A stretch of 64,000 nt of DNA. Origin: Erysipelotrichaceae bacterium (GTDB lineage: Bacteria > Bacillota_I > Bacilli_A > Erysipelotrichales > Erysipelotrichaceae). Below the pieces are notes generated by a model. The model made no database searches, had not been told where the DNA came from, and worked only from the letters and a program-made list of their open reading frames with translations. Location of the stretch: positions 62,001-126,000 of the forward strand of contig JAFRZA010000020.1 in NCBI GenBank assembly GCA_017442805.1, given 5' to 3'. The position numbers and the translations under genes are program-made. This document shows positions 1-8,206 of this stretch, piece by piece (within the stretch, counting starts at the first letter, position 1; every line of letters begins with the position of its first letter).

Positions 1-573
1 TTCAAAGGTTATGCCGCTTTCCGGGTCCATGGATGCTATCTTAGCCAGAGATTCCAGCCGGATGCCCTGATCCCTGATCAGCTTACCGCCGGGCTGATAG
101 GCTTTCTCCACGATTACTCCGCAGCCCGCCAGCTGAGCTCCGGCTTCCCTGACCACCGATACCAGGGCTGAAAGGGCCTTGCCGTTAGCCAGGAAGTCAT
201 CGATGATCAGAACGCGGTCGCTGTCATTCAGGTAGCTGCGGCTGACGAAGACCTCGACGTCCTGGTTGTGGGTATAGGAGTGTACGGGGGCATGATAGAC
301 GTCAGGCCCCATGTTGGCGGCGGCGCCTTTCTTGGCGAAGAGCACCGGGCAGTTATTGAAGTACTGAGCGGTTGCGTAGGCAACGGTGATGCCGCTGGCC
401 TCAATGGTCAGGATCTTGGTGATCTTTTCATCAGCGAAAAGCCGGTGGAATTCCCGCCCGATCTCATTCATGAGAGCGGTGTCGATCTGATGGTTGAGAA
501 AGCTGTCGACTTTCAGGATGTCGCCGGGAAGGATCCTTCCTTCCCTAAGGATGCGCTGTTTCAGTATTTCCAT
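1..573 (-). CDS. xpt: Xanthine phosphoribosyltransferase (3' end cut by window edge)
   Basis: Purine salvage enzyme that transfers phosphoribose from PRPP to xanthine in the cytoplasm. The reading frame is open for 191 codons to the window edge; the family is about 190-195 residues, so only a few residues are missing. It starts MEILKQRIL and contains the PRPP-binding loop VLIIDDFLANGKA, which is typical of Xpt. The ATG at 573 is preceded by AAAAGGAGC, a good ribosome binding site. A promoter (TTGATT, 17 nt, GATAAT on the minus strand, 603-631) lies just upstream, leaving a leader of only about 25 nt with no room for a purine riboswitch. It is divergent from the DUF4037 gene. Identification is confident from the motif and length. 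Confidence 0.93.
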   Translation of the reverse strand, partial: MEILKQRILREGRILPGDILKVDSFLNHQIDTALMNEIGREFHRLFADEKITKILTIEASGITVAYATAQYFNNCPVLFAKKGAAANMGPDVYHAPVHSYTHNQDVEVFVSRSYLNDSDRVLIIDDFLANGKALSALVSVVREAGAQLAGCGVIVEKAYQPGGKLIRDQGIRLESLAKIASMDPESGITFE

Positions 574-602
574 GTTCCCTGCTCCTTTTACTGTATGTAA
601 AC

Positions 603-631
603 ATTATCGGTTTTCCCGCCTTCCTAATCAA
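603..631 (-). promoter_or_regulatory. Promoter of xpt
   Basis: Minus-strand -35 TTGATT (626-631), 17-nt spacer, -10 GATAAT (603-608). The spacing is ideal and the gene start is 30 nt downstream. This is a sequence match only. Confidence 0.6.
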
Positions 632-734
632 GAAGCGCAGCGCTGAAATGACGGAAAAATGATCCGTGGCGGGCAGCTTTCTGCTGAAAAGCCGGTAGGT
701 TAATCTATAATATAGGCGTAAGGAGGCAGAAATC

Positions 735-1703
735 ATGTGGAACGGACTGCAGATGGCGGAAGCCTTTTATGAGGAATGCGGCAGGCCGATGCTGGAAAGG
801 CGTTTTCCCGGTTATCTTGACCGGATCGCCGTCGGTCTGGTCGGCCAGGGCTCGGAATGCTTCGGCTATGACGACCGGATCTCCCGGGACCATGACTATG
901 CCCCGGGTTTCTGTCTGTGGCTCAGCGAGGAACTTAAGCAGCAGATCGGCGAAGAAATGCAGAAGGCCTATGATGATCTGGATTTCGACGGTTTCATCGT
1001 CAGACACCGCCTGGACGCTGCCATGGCGCCGGGCGACAGCGAGATGACCGGAGCGCGGGAGCACCGCGTCGGCGTCTTCAGCATCGAGGAGTTCTATTAT
1101 GAGCATACCGGTCTGACCGGAAAGCCGCAGAGCACGGACGACTGGCTGAAAACGCCGATGTACTATCTGGCGGAAGCGGTCAACGGCCGGGTATTCAGAG
1201 ACCCCGAAGGCCGTTTCAGCGCCATCCGGAAAGCCTGGGAGGATTTTTATCCGGATGACATTCTCAAGAAGAAGGTAGCCGCCGATCTGGCGATGGCCGG
1301 AAAGACCGGCCAGTTCAACTATGAGCGCTCGCTGCGCCGGGGAGATCAGCAGGCGGCTTACAGCTGTGTGACGGAGTTCATCTACAAGATCTCGGCGGCG
1401 CTGTTTCTGCTTAACCGCCGCTACATGCCCTATTACAAGTGGCGGGGCCGGGCGTTGAAGGATTTGAAAATCTGCAGCGATGCGGTCCCCCTGATCTTCG
1501 AACTGCAGCAGCTGCCGGAGAGCGAGAGCGTCCACAAGAGCTATCTGATTGAGAAGATCAGCTCGATCGTCATCGAGGAGATCAGAAACCGCGGCTGGTC
1601 GGAAGGATACTCCGACTACCTGCTGGATCAGGCGAAGATCATCATGAAGCACATCTCCGATCCGCAGATCGCTTCCTGGAACATCTTCGTTGGCGAAGAC
1701 TGA
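735..1703 (+). CDS. DUF4037 domain protein, nucleotidyltransferase-like
   Basis: A 322-residue cytoplasmic protein of the DUF4037 type. The N-terminal part has the pattern expected for a minimal nucleotidyltransferase fold: VGQGSECFGYDDRISRDHDY, with a Gly-Ser pair followed by paired Asp residues (RDHD) about a dozen residues later. The substrate is unknown. The start is set by TAAGGAGG ending 8 nt before the ATG, and a TATAAT lies at 706-711. It is a single gene, divergent from xpt and followed by the starch locus, with no evident functional link to either. No membrane segments or signal peptide are seen. The family call is from recalled resemblance and the biochemical role is not known. Confidence 0.7.
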   Translation: MWNGLQMAEAFYEECGRPMLERRFPGYLDRIAVGLVGQGSECFGYDDRISRDHDYAPGFCLWLSEELKQQIGEEMQKAYDDLDFDGFIVRHRLDAAMAPGDSEMTGAREHRVGVFSIEEFYYEHTGLTGKPQSTDDWLKTPMYYLAEAVNGRVFRDPEGRFSAIRKAWEDFYPDDILKKKVAADLAMAGKTGQFNYERSLRRGDQQAAYSCVTEFIYKISAALFLLNRRYMPYYKWRGRALKDLKICSDAVPLIFELQQLPESESVHKSYLIEKISSIVIEEIRNRGWSEGYSDYLLDQAKIIMKHISDPQIASWNIFVGED

Positions 1704-1803
1704 GAGGCTGAGATTGTCTCTGCGAAACCCGAAAAAGTGTTCAAAAAAGGCCTTTTTCCGTTCTGAGGGAGAAGTTTTGTGAAATATTGATGAAATATCT
1801 GTG

Positions 1804-1832
1804 TTAACAATGAAACTGCTGTGTGCTAGAAT
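1804..1832 (+). promoter_or_regulatory. Strong promoter of the starch locus
   Basis: -35 TTAACA (1804-1809), 17-nt spacer, -10 TAGAAT (1827-1832), 44 nt before the first lipoprotein start. It is the best consensus match ahead of this operon. Confidence 0.75.
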
Positions 1833-1875
1833 AAACATAGCAGGAATATCTATATTCCAAGAAGGAGAGAAAATT

Positions 1876-2856
1876 ATGAAGAAATTACTGGTAGTTTTAT
1901 TATCCGTATTAATGGTTCTTTCCATGGCTGCCTGCAGTCAGAAAGCAAAACCGTTAGCGGACGATTCCTACGCCTTATGGGCAGCTCTCGGACAGCATGA
2001 ACTGTCAGACGGCACCGTCAACGGCTGGGGCGACAAGGACGCTGCCTTATTCGAAAAGTCAGCTCTGACCGCCATCGGTCTGGAAGATGTCAAGGCCATC
2101 GATGAGGGCGTCTACAACACTCTGAAGGGCAAGGAAGTCAAGTTCCTGTACACCATCGACCTGATCTTCGGCGTCAACGATGCCGGTTGGACAACCAAGT
2201 GCCTCAAGGACGGCAAGCTCTACAATGCCAACGGCTCCTATGCTTTCAAGGTCGGCAAGTGCACTGTTGAAACCGACGGCGATCTGAAGGTTTACGGCGT
2301 TGACCAGTGGATCTCAGACCCCAAGACTGCCTATGTTGAAGCTCTGACTCCTGAGACAGTCTTCTATCCTGTCTGGCAGGAAGAAAAAGATGAGAAGGGA
2401 TTCTCATGGGCTGACAACCCGGTCGTCATCGGCGGCCCGGGCTTATACACCCTGGTAATCGCTCAGTACACCAATGCTTCCGCTGCCGGCGCTCCGGGTT
2501 ATGGCGTTGCCATGATCAAGAAGCAGGCCATGGACGGCATTGACTATGAAGAGATCCTGGAATACGTTCCGGGCGATCACACCTACGGCATCGTCGGTGA
2601 ATTCACCGGCTGGGGTTCAACCGAAGACATCGCCATGGAAAAGGGCGAAGGCAACACCTGGTACGGTGTCGCTACCTTAACTGCCAACAGCCCCTGGAAG
2701 GTCCGTGCAGACGGCGCCTGGGATAACAGCTGGGCAGTTGCCGGTTCCGACAACCTGAAGGAAGTCGACGGCAACCTCGTTGTTGATGCTGACGGCACTT
2801 ACAAGATCACCATCTCATTCGACGGTGGTATCAAGATCACAGCTGAAAAGCAGTAA
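1876..2856 (+). CDS. Starch-binding-type surface lipoprotein
   Basis: A 326-residue lipoprotein. MKKLLVVLLSVLMVLSMAAC is a signal peptide with lipobox ending at Cys20, so the protein should be tethered to the outer face of the membrane. No catalytic motif is visible. The last ~95 residues (YGIVGEFTGWG ... WKVRADGAWDNSW ... DGTYKITISFDGG) resemble the SusE/SusF-type starch-binding Ig-like module. The middle part is rich in aromatic residues and not recognised. I chose ATG 1876, preceded by AAGGAGAG, over an upstream in-frame ATG because the signal peptide starts here. It is first in a run that continues with alpha-amylase and pullulanase, so a glycan-capturing role is likely. Glycan specificity is inferred from context. 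Confidence 0.72.
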   Translation: MKKLLVVLLSVLMVLSMAACSQKAKPLADDSYALWAALGQHELSDGTVNGWGDKDAALFEKSALTAIGLEDVKAIDEGVYNTLKGKEVKFLYTIDLIFGVNDAGWTTKCLKDGKLYNANGSYAFKVGKCTVETDGDLKVYGVDQWISDPKTAYVEALTPETVFYPVWQEEKDEKGFSWADNPVVIGGPGLYTLVIAQYTNASAAGAPGYGVAMIKKQAMDGIDYEEILEYVPGDHTYGIVGEFTGWGSTEDIAMEKGEGNTWYGVATLTANSPWKVRADGAWDNSWAVAGSDNLKEVDGNLVVDADGTYKITISFDGGIKITAEKQ

Positions 2857-2875
2857 TTAACATTTAACATGCTGA

Positions 2876-2909
2876 AAAGGGACTTCACTGACAACAGTGG
2901 AGTCCCTTT
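2876..2909 (+). terminator. Strong intercistronic hairpin, attenuator between lipoprotein and amylase
   Basis: Stem 2876-2890 pairs with 2895-2909, 15 bp with a single G-U pair, loop ACAA, followed by CTT. It lies between the starch-binding lipoprotein and the amylase. The short T-tract suggests partial termination, or 3' stabilisation of the first message. Confidence 0.75.
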
Positions 2910-2952
2910 CTTAAGAAATAATCAGCCAATAGTTCCCAAAAAGGAGACCATT

Positions 2953-4938
2953 ATGAAAAAACTGATCATTCTGTTCATCGCAATCCTGATGATCCTTCCC
3001 GCTTCCGGCTGTAAGACCAATAAGCTGCCGGAGTATGAGGACTTCCCCGACAGCTATGTTGCTTCCCTGCCGGAGAATGCCCGGGACGGTCTGACGCTGC
3101 ACGCGTTCAACTGGACCTATAACGAAATCTGTGACAATCTGGAAAACATCCGCAATGCCGGATTCAAGAATGTGCTGACCATGCCCGTTCAGCAGCCCAA
3201 AAGCGGCGGTTCCGCCTGGTGGGCCTTCTATCAGCCTCTGAGCTTTTCCATTGGTGACAATTCGCCGCTGGGCAGCAAGGAAGACCTGATCAGACTCTGC
3301 GCCGAAGCGGAGAAGCAGGGCATCTGCATTCTGGCCGACATCGTGGCTAATCATATGGCTACTACCGATGACGAAGGCAAGGAAGCCGACGGCACCCCGA
3401 CCGTCAGCCCCCTGGTCGCTCAATACGAGCCGGTCCTCTACAATAACCGCAACGAGGATACCGACGGCAACGGCCTGACCTTCCATCATAACCGCAACGC
3501 CGCCGGCTCAGGAGCCGAGACCCAGTATTATCAGTACGGCAACCTGCCTGACCTGAACACCGCCAACCCCTATGTCCAGGGCAGAATCCTGTCGCTGTTA
3601 GAGGAGTGCATCGACGCCGGTATTGACGGCTTCCGCTTTGACGCCGCCAAGCACATCGAGACGGCCGGCGACCCCAACTATCCCAGCGACTTCTGGGAAA
3701 ACACCGTCGGAGTCGCAAAACAATACTATAAGGAAAAGACGGGAAAGGACCTCTACGTCTACGGCGAGATCCTGGGCGGACCCTCCGGACGTTCGCTTTC
3801 CCTTTATACCAAGATGATGCTGGTGACCGATGACGGCTTTGCCTCTCAGTTCAAGAGCGTCTACGCCAAGAAGGATCCCAGCCTCATTCTCAACGCGTCT
3901 CTGAAGAGCGATGACGCCTCTCAGCTGATTGCCTGGGTGGAAAGCCATGACGAATACGTCACCGCCGGCACCCACTATCCGGAAAACCGCATCGCCAAGT
4001 ACTGGGCGGTCATCGCCGCCAAGAAAGGCCTGGGCGGACTATTCCTGGCCCGGCCGACTGACGAGCTTACCGTCGGAGTGATCGGCTCATATGGCTTTGA
4101 GAGCGAAGACGTGGCGATCGCCAACCGCTTCCACAACCGCTTCTACGCGGCCGAATCCTACGAATCGGTATCCGGAAGCTGTTACGTCAATGAGAAGATC
4201 GCCGCCAATGACCAGGGAGCCCTGATCATCAATGCCGGTGATCTCAGCGAAGAGACCGTCAAAATCGACGTTCCCCATCTGGACAGCGGCAACTACTACG
4301 ATGCCCTGACCGGCGAGAAGGTCGTCGTTCATGAGCACGTCGCCTATGTGAAGTTCAATTCCAGCGGCCTGTGCATCATGACCCGCAGCAAAGACGTCCA
4401 CCCGCAGCTGGAGATCTCCGAACGCGACATCGGCTTTACCGGCGACAAGGACATCACCATGACGGTAACCAACGCTGATGAGGCCTGCTACTGGTTCAAT
4501 GAGGAAACCGGCAACAAGACAGCGATCAATGGCAGCGCCACCGTCAACCTCAACGGCCACGCCATTGACGGCATCGTCGATCTGCATGTCTATCTGCGCA
4601 AGGGAATCAATGTCTTTGAACAGACTGTCTCCTATAAGCAGGTCCAGTTAATTGAGGGTAAGTTTAACGTCATCAACCTGGACCCCAAGTACCTCAACGG
4701 TGACTATGAGATCTACCTCTGGAGCTGGTCACCCGGACTCTGGAGCAAGAACTATGAAATAAAGGACGGCGTGCTTCTGGTTGATACCACCGGCATGACC
4801 GGCTTCCTGGTAGCCGTCTTCGAGAAGGGCTACGTAATAACCAATCCGAATGAGTGGGATGCCAATGTCCTGAAGCAGTCCTCCGACATCAAGGGCGACA
4901 TACTGAAGGCGGGATTCTTCGACATGACCGGATTCTAA
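2953..4938 (+). CDS. Surface lipoprotein alpha-amylase (GH13)
   Basis: A 661-residue endo-acting alpha-amylase predicted to hydrolyse alpha-1,4 links of starch at the cell surface. The signal peptide ends in the lipobox ASGC with lipid-carrying Cys20. GH13 regions are complete: DIVANHMA (region I), GFRFDAAKH with nucleophile Asp230, YGEILGG with acid/base Glu272, and ESHDEY with Asp333. After the barrel (~residues 40-410) comes a beta domain, then about 170 residues that look like one or two carbohydrate-binding modules; the last stretch (YEIYLWSWSPGLW) is rich in Trp. ATG 2953 follows AAGGAGA. It sits 18 nt before the pullulanase start, and the two are surely co-transcribed. The exact GH13 subfamily and CBM families are not assigned. 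Confidence 0.88.
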   Translation: MKKLIILFIAILMILPASGCKTNKLPEYEDFPDSYVASLPENARDGLTLHAFNWTYNEICDNLENIRNAGFKNVLTMPVQQPKSGGSAWWAFYQPLSFSIGDNSPLGSKEDLIRLCAEAEKQGICILADIVANHMATTDDEGKEADGTPTVSPLVAQYEPVLYNNRNEDTDGNGLTFHHNRNAAGSGAETQYYQYGNLPDLNTANPYVQGRILSLLEECIDAGIDGFRFDAAKHIETAGDPNYPSDFWENTVGVAKQYYKEKTGKDLYVYGEILGGPSGRSLSLYTKMMLVTDDGFASQFKSVYAKKDPSLILNASLKSDDASQLIAWVESHDEYVTAGTHYPENRIAKYWAVIAAKKGLGGLFLARPTDELTVGVIGSYGFESEDVAIANRFHNRFYAAESYESVSGSCYVNEKIAANDQGALIINAGDLSEETVKIDVPHLDSGNYYDALTGEKVVVHEHVAYVKFNSSGLCIMTRSKDVHPQLEISERDIGFTGDKDITMTVTNADEACYWFNEETGNKTAINGSATVNLNGHAIDGIVDLHVYLRKGINVFEQTVSYKQVQLIEGKFNVINLDPKYLNGDYEIYLWSWSPGLWSKNYEIKDGVLLVDTTGMTGFLVAVFEKGYVITNPNEWDANVLKQSSDIKGDILKAGFFDMTGF

Positions 4939-4956
4939 AAAGGGGATGGTGATCAC

Positions 4957-7719
4957 ATGAAAAAAAGAAAGACCATTATTCTGTTACTGGTATTCTCGAT
5001 CCTCTTCAGCCTGCTGCTGACCGGCTGCAGGGCTGATGAAGGACCGGATGAGAAACCCGTCGAGCTCACTCCGGCCGGCAACGTCATCGCCAAGTACAGC
5101 CTGGATGATACCGACTATTCAGCCAAGCCGATGGAAAAGACCCGGATCGTGCGGCTGCACTACCGCCGCAACGACGACAATACCAACGACAGGGCCTGTT
5201 ATGATCCCTGGAATGTCTGGGCCTGGGACATGACCAACGGCGGCAACGGCGCCGCCTATGACTTCACCGGCTATGACGACTATGGGGTCTACGCTGACCT
5301 TGATCTGGCCGTCATCTCGGAAAACCGGGAGATGGAGAAGATGGGCTTCATCGTGCGCACCGATACCTGGTCCAAGGACCCGGACGGCGACCGCTCGATC
5401 GACATTGAGCCTGAGACCTCCGGCGGAGTCCAGAACGTCTATGTGCGGACTTCCGAATCCACGGTATTCGACACCCAGGAAAACGCGCTCAAGAGCATCA
5501 TCAGCTACGCGATGCTGCGCTCCTCCAAGGTGATCAGCGCCTACTTCAAGCCGCTTTCCGGCGACTTCAAACCCTATCAGCCGCGCTTCTCCATGACCGT
5601 AAACGGCAAGGAGTACAAGAACTTCACGATGGGCGAATACGATGAATCGCTCAAGATGGTCAACCTGGAACTGAAGGATGACATTGACCTCAGCGACGTG
5701 GTCACGGTCAGCTACCGCTTCGACTCCAGCTGGATCAACAAGGTAGAACTGATGATGACAAATTACTTCGACACTGACGAATTCAATGAAAAATACGCCT
5801 ATGAAGGCGATGATCTGGGTGTGAGCTTCGATGACCCCGAAAAGGTCACGGCTACCACCTTCAAGGTCTGGGCGCCGACCAGCCAGTCCATGCTGCTCAA
5901 CCTCTATGCCTCCGGCGACTATGAGACTGACAGGCAGCCGCTGGCCAGCTATGAGATGGCCAAGGGTGAAAAGGGCGTATACAGCTATACTGTCAGCGAA
6001 GATCTGGACGGCAGGTACTATACATACACCGTCACCAACTCCAAGGGTACCAACGAAGTGGTCGACCCCTATGCCCTGTCTGCCGGCGTCAATGGCCGCC
6101 GGGGCATGATCGTCAACTTCGTGAAGCTCAATAAGACAATTGAGGGATGGGATCAGGACGTCAGACCCTTTGAGGGCAATAACGTCGACGCCGTGATCTA
6201 TGAGGTCCATGTCCGCGACATGACCATCAGCGAGACCAGCGGCGTACCGGAAGAGTACCGCGGCCGCTTCCTGGGCCTGGCCCAGAGCGGCACCACCTAC
6301 AGCCGTAACGGCATTACCGTAAAGACCGGCCTGGATCACATGCAGGAACTGGGCATCACCCATGTGCAGATCCAGCCCTTCTATGACTATTCATCCGTCG
6401 ATGAGACCAAGCCGTCGACGCAGATGAGCAGGACCAACTACAACTGGGGCTATGACCCGCTGAACTACAACGTGCTGGAAGGCAGCTATGCCACCGACGC
6501 CCGTGACGGCTACGTGCGCATCAGGGAATTCAAGCAGATGGTCATGGCCATGCACAGGGCCGGCCTGTCCATCAACATGGATGTCGTCTACAACCACACG
6601 GCCGCCTCCGAGAACTCCAACTTCAACCTGTTAGTACCCTACTACTATTACCGTACCAAGGCCAACGGCGCCTTCTACAACGGCTCCGGATGCGGAAACG
6701 AACTGGCTTCCGAGCGCTATATGGTCAACAAGTTCATGCGCGATTCCTGCCGGTTCTGGATCGACGAGTACCATCTCTCCGGCTTCCGCTTTGACCTGAT
6801 GGGTCTGATTGACAACCAGACGATGATCGACATCTACAATGACTGCAGCGCGATCTATCCTGACATCATGATCTACGGCGAACCGTGGGCCGGCGGCACT
6901 TCCAAGCTGAAGTCCGGCAAGAGCGCCGACAACCTCAAGGGTCAGATGACCGTTCAGGAATCACTGGCGCAGGATTACTTCAGCGGCAGCGGCGTACTGG
7001 TGGGCGCCTTCAATGATGTCATCAGAAACGCGGCCAGGGGCGAAAACAATCCCAACAAGGGCTACGTTCAGGGCAGCACCATCGAGGCTTCGCTGATCGC
7101 CATGTGCGCGGAAGGCCGTTTCTCCCAGGAGACGGTCAAGACGCAGAACATCGACCCCAACCTGGTGCTCAACTATGTTTCCTGCCACGACAACTACACG
7201 CTGTATGACCAGCTGATCCAGACGATGCCCGAAAACCGCCTGCCAATGGCCTACAGCCAGGCCGAATCGATCATCTTCCTGGCTCAGGGCGTACCCTTCA
7301 TTCAGGAGGGCGAGGACTTCATGCGCAGCAAGTATGACACCGACAGCGGCAGGTACGAGGGCAACTCCTACAACGTCGGCGACTACATCAACGTGATGGA
7401 CTACTCGCTGAAGATCGATCATCTGGATACCTTCAGAAAGGTCAGGGAACTCATCGAACTGCGTAAGAACAACGAGTCCTTCCGGCTGGCCAGCCGCCAG
7501 CAGATCAAGGACCGGATGAGGGATGTCAGCTCGGCGGACGGTATCATCAGCTACCGCGTCGATGATCTTCTGATAATTCATTCAGTCACCGGAACCCCGT
7601 ACGACCTGGACGGCAGCTATCAGATCATCTACTCCAACGTCCGCTCATCCTACGGCAAGGTGTCGGGAACCATCACGGTCACCACCAATGAGTCGCTCGT
7701 GCTGAAGAAGGCGGACTAG
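4957..7719 (+). CDS. pulA: Surface lipoprotein type I pullulanase (GH13_14)
   Basis: A 920-residue debranching enzyme for alpha-1,6 links in pullulan and branched starch. The lipobox LLTGC places it on the cell surface. Domain order: signal (1-23), a CBM41-like module (about 60-170, VRLHYRR ... WNVWAWD), an unassigned region, a CBM48-type E-set domain (about 285-390, TTFKVWAPTSQSMLLNLY), then the catalytic barrel. The type I pullulanase signature YNWGYDP begins at Tyr495. Nucleophile Asp613 is in GFRFDLMG, acid/base Glu642 in YGEPWAGG, and Asp745 in SCHDNY. The length fits the family. Together with the amylase upstream it would give debranched, importable maltodextrins. Confidence 0.93.
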   Translation: MKKRKTIILLLVFSILFSLLLTGCRADEGPDEKPVELTPAGNVIAKYSLDDTDYSAKPMEKTRIVRLHYRRNDDNTNDRACYDPWNVWAWDMTNGGNGAAYDFTGYDDYGVYADLDLAVISENREMEKMGFIVRTDTWSKDPDGDRSIDIEPETSGGVQNVYVRTSESTVFDTQENALKSIISYAMLRSSKVISAYFKPLSGDFKPYQPRFSMTVNGKEYKNFTMGEYDESLKMVNLELKDDIDLSDVVTVSYRFDSSWINKVELMMTNYFDTDEFNEKYAYEGDDLGVSFDDPEKVTATTFKVWAPTSQSMLLNLYASGDYETDRQPLASYEMAKGEKGVYSYTVSEDLDGRYYTYTVTNSKGTNEVVDPYALSAGVNGRRGMIVNFVKLNKTIEGWDQDVRPFEGNNVDAVIYEVHVRDMTISETSGVPEEYRGRFLGLAQSGTTYSRNGITVKTGLDHMQELGITHVQIQPFYDYSSVDETKPSTQMSRTNYNWGYDPLNYNVLEGSYATDARDGYVRIREFKQMVMAMHRAGLSINMDVVYNHTAASENSNFNLLVPYYYYRTKANGAFYNGSGCGNELASERYMVNKFMRDSCRFWIDEYHLSGFRFDLMGLIDNQTMIDIYNDCSAIYPDIMIYGEPWAGGTSKLKSGKSADNLKGQMTVQESLAQDYFSGSGVLVGAFNDVIRNAARGENNPNKGYVQGSTIEASLIAMCAEGRFSQETVKTQNIDPNLVLNYVSCHDNYTLYDQLIQTMPENRLPMAYSQAESIIFLAQGVPFIQEGEDFMRSKYDTDSGRYEGNSYNVGDYINVMDYSLKIDHLDTFRKVRELIELRKNNESFRLASRQQIKDRMRDVSSADGIISYRVDDLLIIHSVTGTPYDLDGSYQIIYSNVRSSYGKVSGTITVTTNESLVLKKAD

Positions 7720-8133
7720 ATGTTCAAACGCTCAGAGATCAGCACTGAGGTCGACCGTAAGCCGTTTGTCTTCACCCTGGTGTGTCTGATCGTCGGTCTT
7801 ACCGTGACCATTGCCGCCTTCCTTCTGGGCCGGGGCAACGGCCTGGCGGTTTTCGCCGGAATCATGATGGCCGTGGTCACATTGGCTGCCGCAATCGTGC
7901 TGGCGGCCATGGTCAGCGATCAGGCCTACATAAGGGACGGGATCCTGCACATCAGCTATCTGCTGAAGAAAGCTGAGATCCCCCTGGAGAAGATCGGCAA
8001 GGTGACGCTGAAGGATGACATCTATTCGGTCTATGACCGCCGCGGACAGCTGGTGGGAACGATCAACGGTCTATTGACCGGCATCGATTCGATCCTGTAT
8101 GCCCTGGATAAGACCGGGATAAAAATAGGCTGA
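7720..8133 (+). CDS. Small membrane protein with PH-like cytoplasmic domain
   Basis: A 137-residue protein whose ATG directly abuts the pullulanase stop codon. Two hydrophobic helices (about residues 14-35 and 42-63) are followed by ~65 residues with the pattern of a bacterial PH-like domain: YIRDGILHISYLLKKAEIPL, then a short beta-strand run ending in a helix. The role is unknown. Tight coupling to the pullulanase suggests it is translated with it, perhaps by translational coupling since no separate ribosome binding site is evident. The PH-like call rests on recalled resemblance. Confidence 0.6.
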   Translation: MFKRSEISTEVDRKPFVFTLVCLIVGLTVTIAAFLLGRGNGLAVFAGIMMAVVTLAAAIVLAAMVSDQAYIRDGILHISYLLKKAEIPLEKIGKVTLKDDIYSVYDRRGQLVGTINGLLTGIDSILYALDKTGIKIG

Positions 8134-8139
8134 ATAGTA

Positions 8140-8167
8140 TTACACTGTTCAAAGTTTGATATATAAT
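8140..8167 (+). promoter_or_regulatory. Likely internal promoter before the ABC ATPase gene
   Basis: -35 TTACAC (8140-8145), 16-nt spacer, -10 TATAAT (8162-8167). The -35 is imperfect and the -10 is exact. It lies in the 73-nt gap before the ATPase start. Confidence 0.55.
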
Positions 8168-8206
8168 ATAATTTAAGGAAACAATTAAATAGAATTGGAG
8201 GAGAAT

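Noticed and set aside
574-734. Purine riboswitch ahead of xpt
   Set aside because: The promoter lies so close to the gene that the leader is about 25 nt, and none of the aptamer core motifs is present; the aptamer occurs only before the purine permease.
705-1925. 406-codon open frame on the minus strand opposite the DUF4037 gene
   Set aside because: It runs antisense to a well-supported gene, has no ribosome binding site or recognisable domain, and is a frame shadow of GC-rich codons.
5119-6363. 414-codon minus-strand frame inside the pullulanase gene
   Set aside because: Low-complexity Val/Gly/His-rich translation typical of an antisense shadow; the plus-strand pullulanase has full catalytic motifs.
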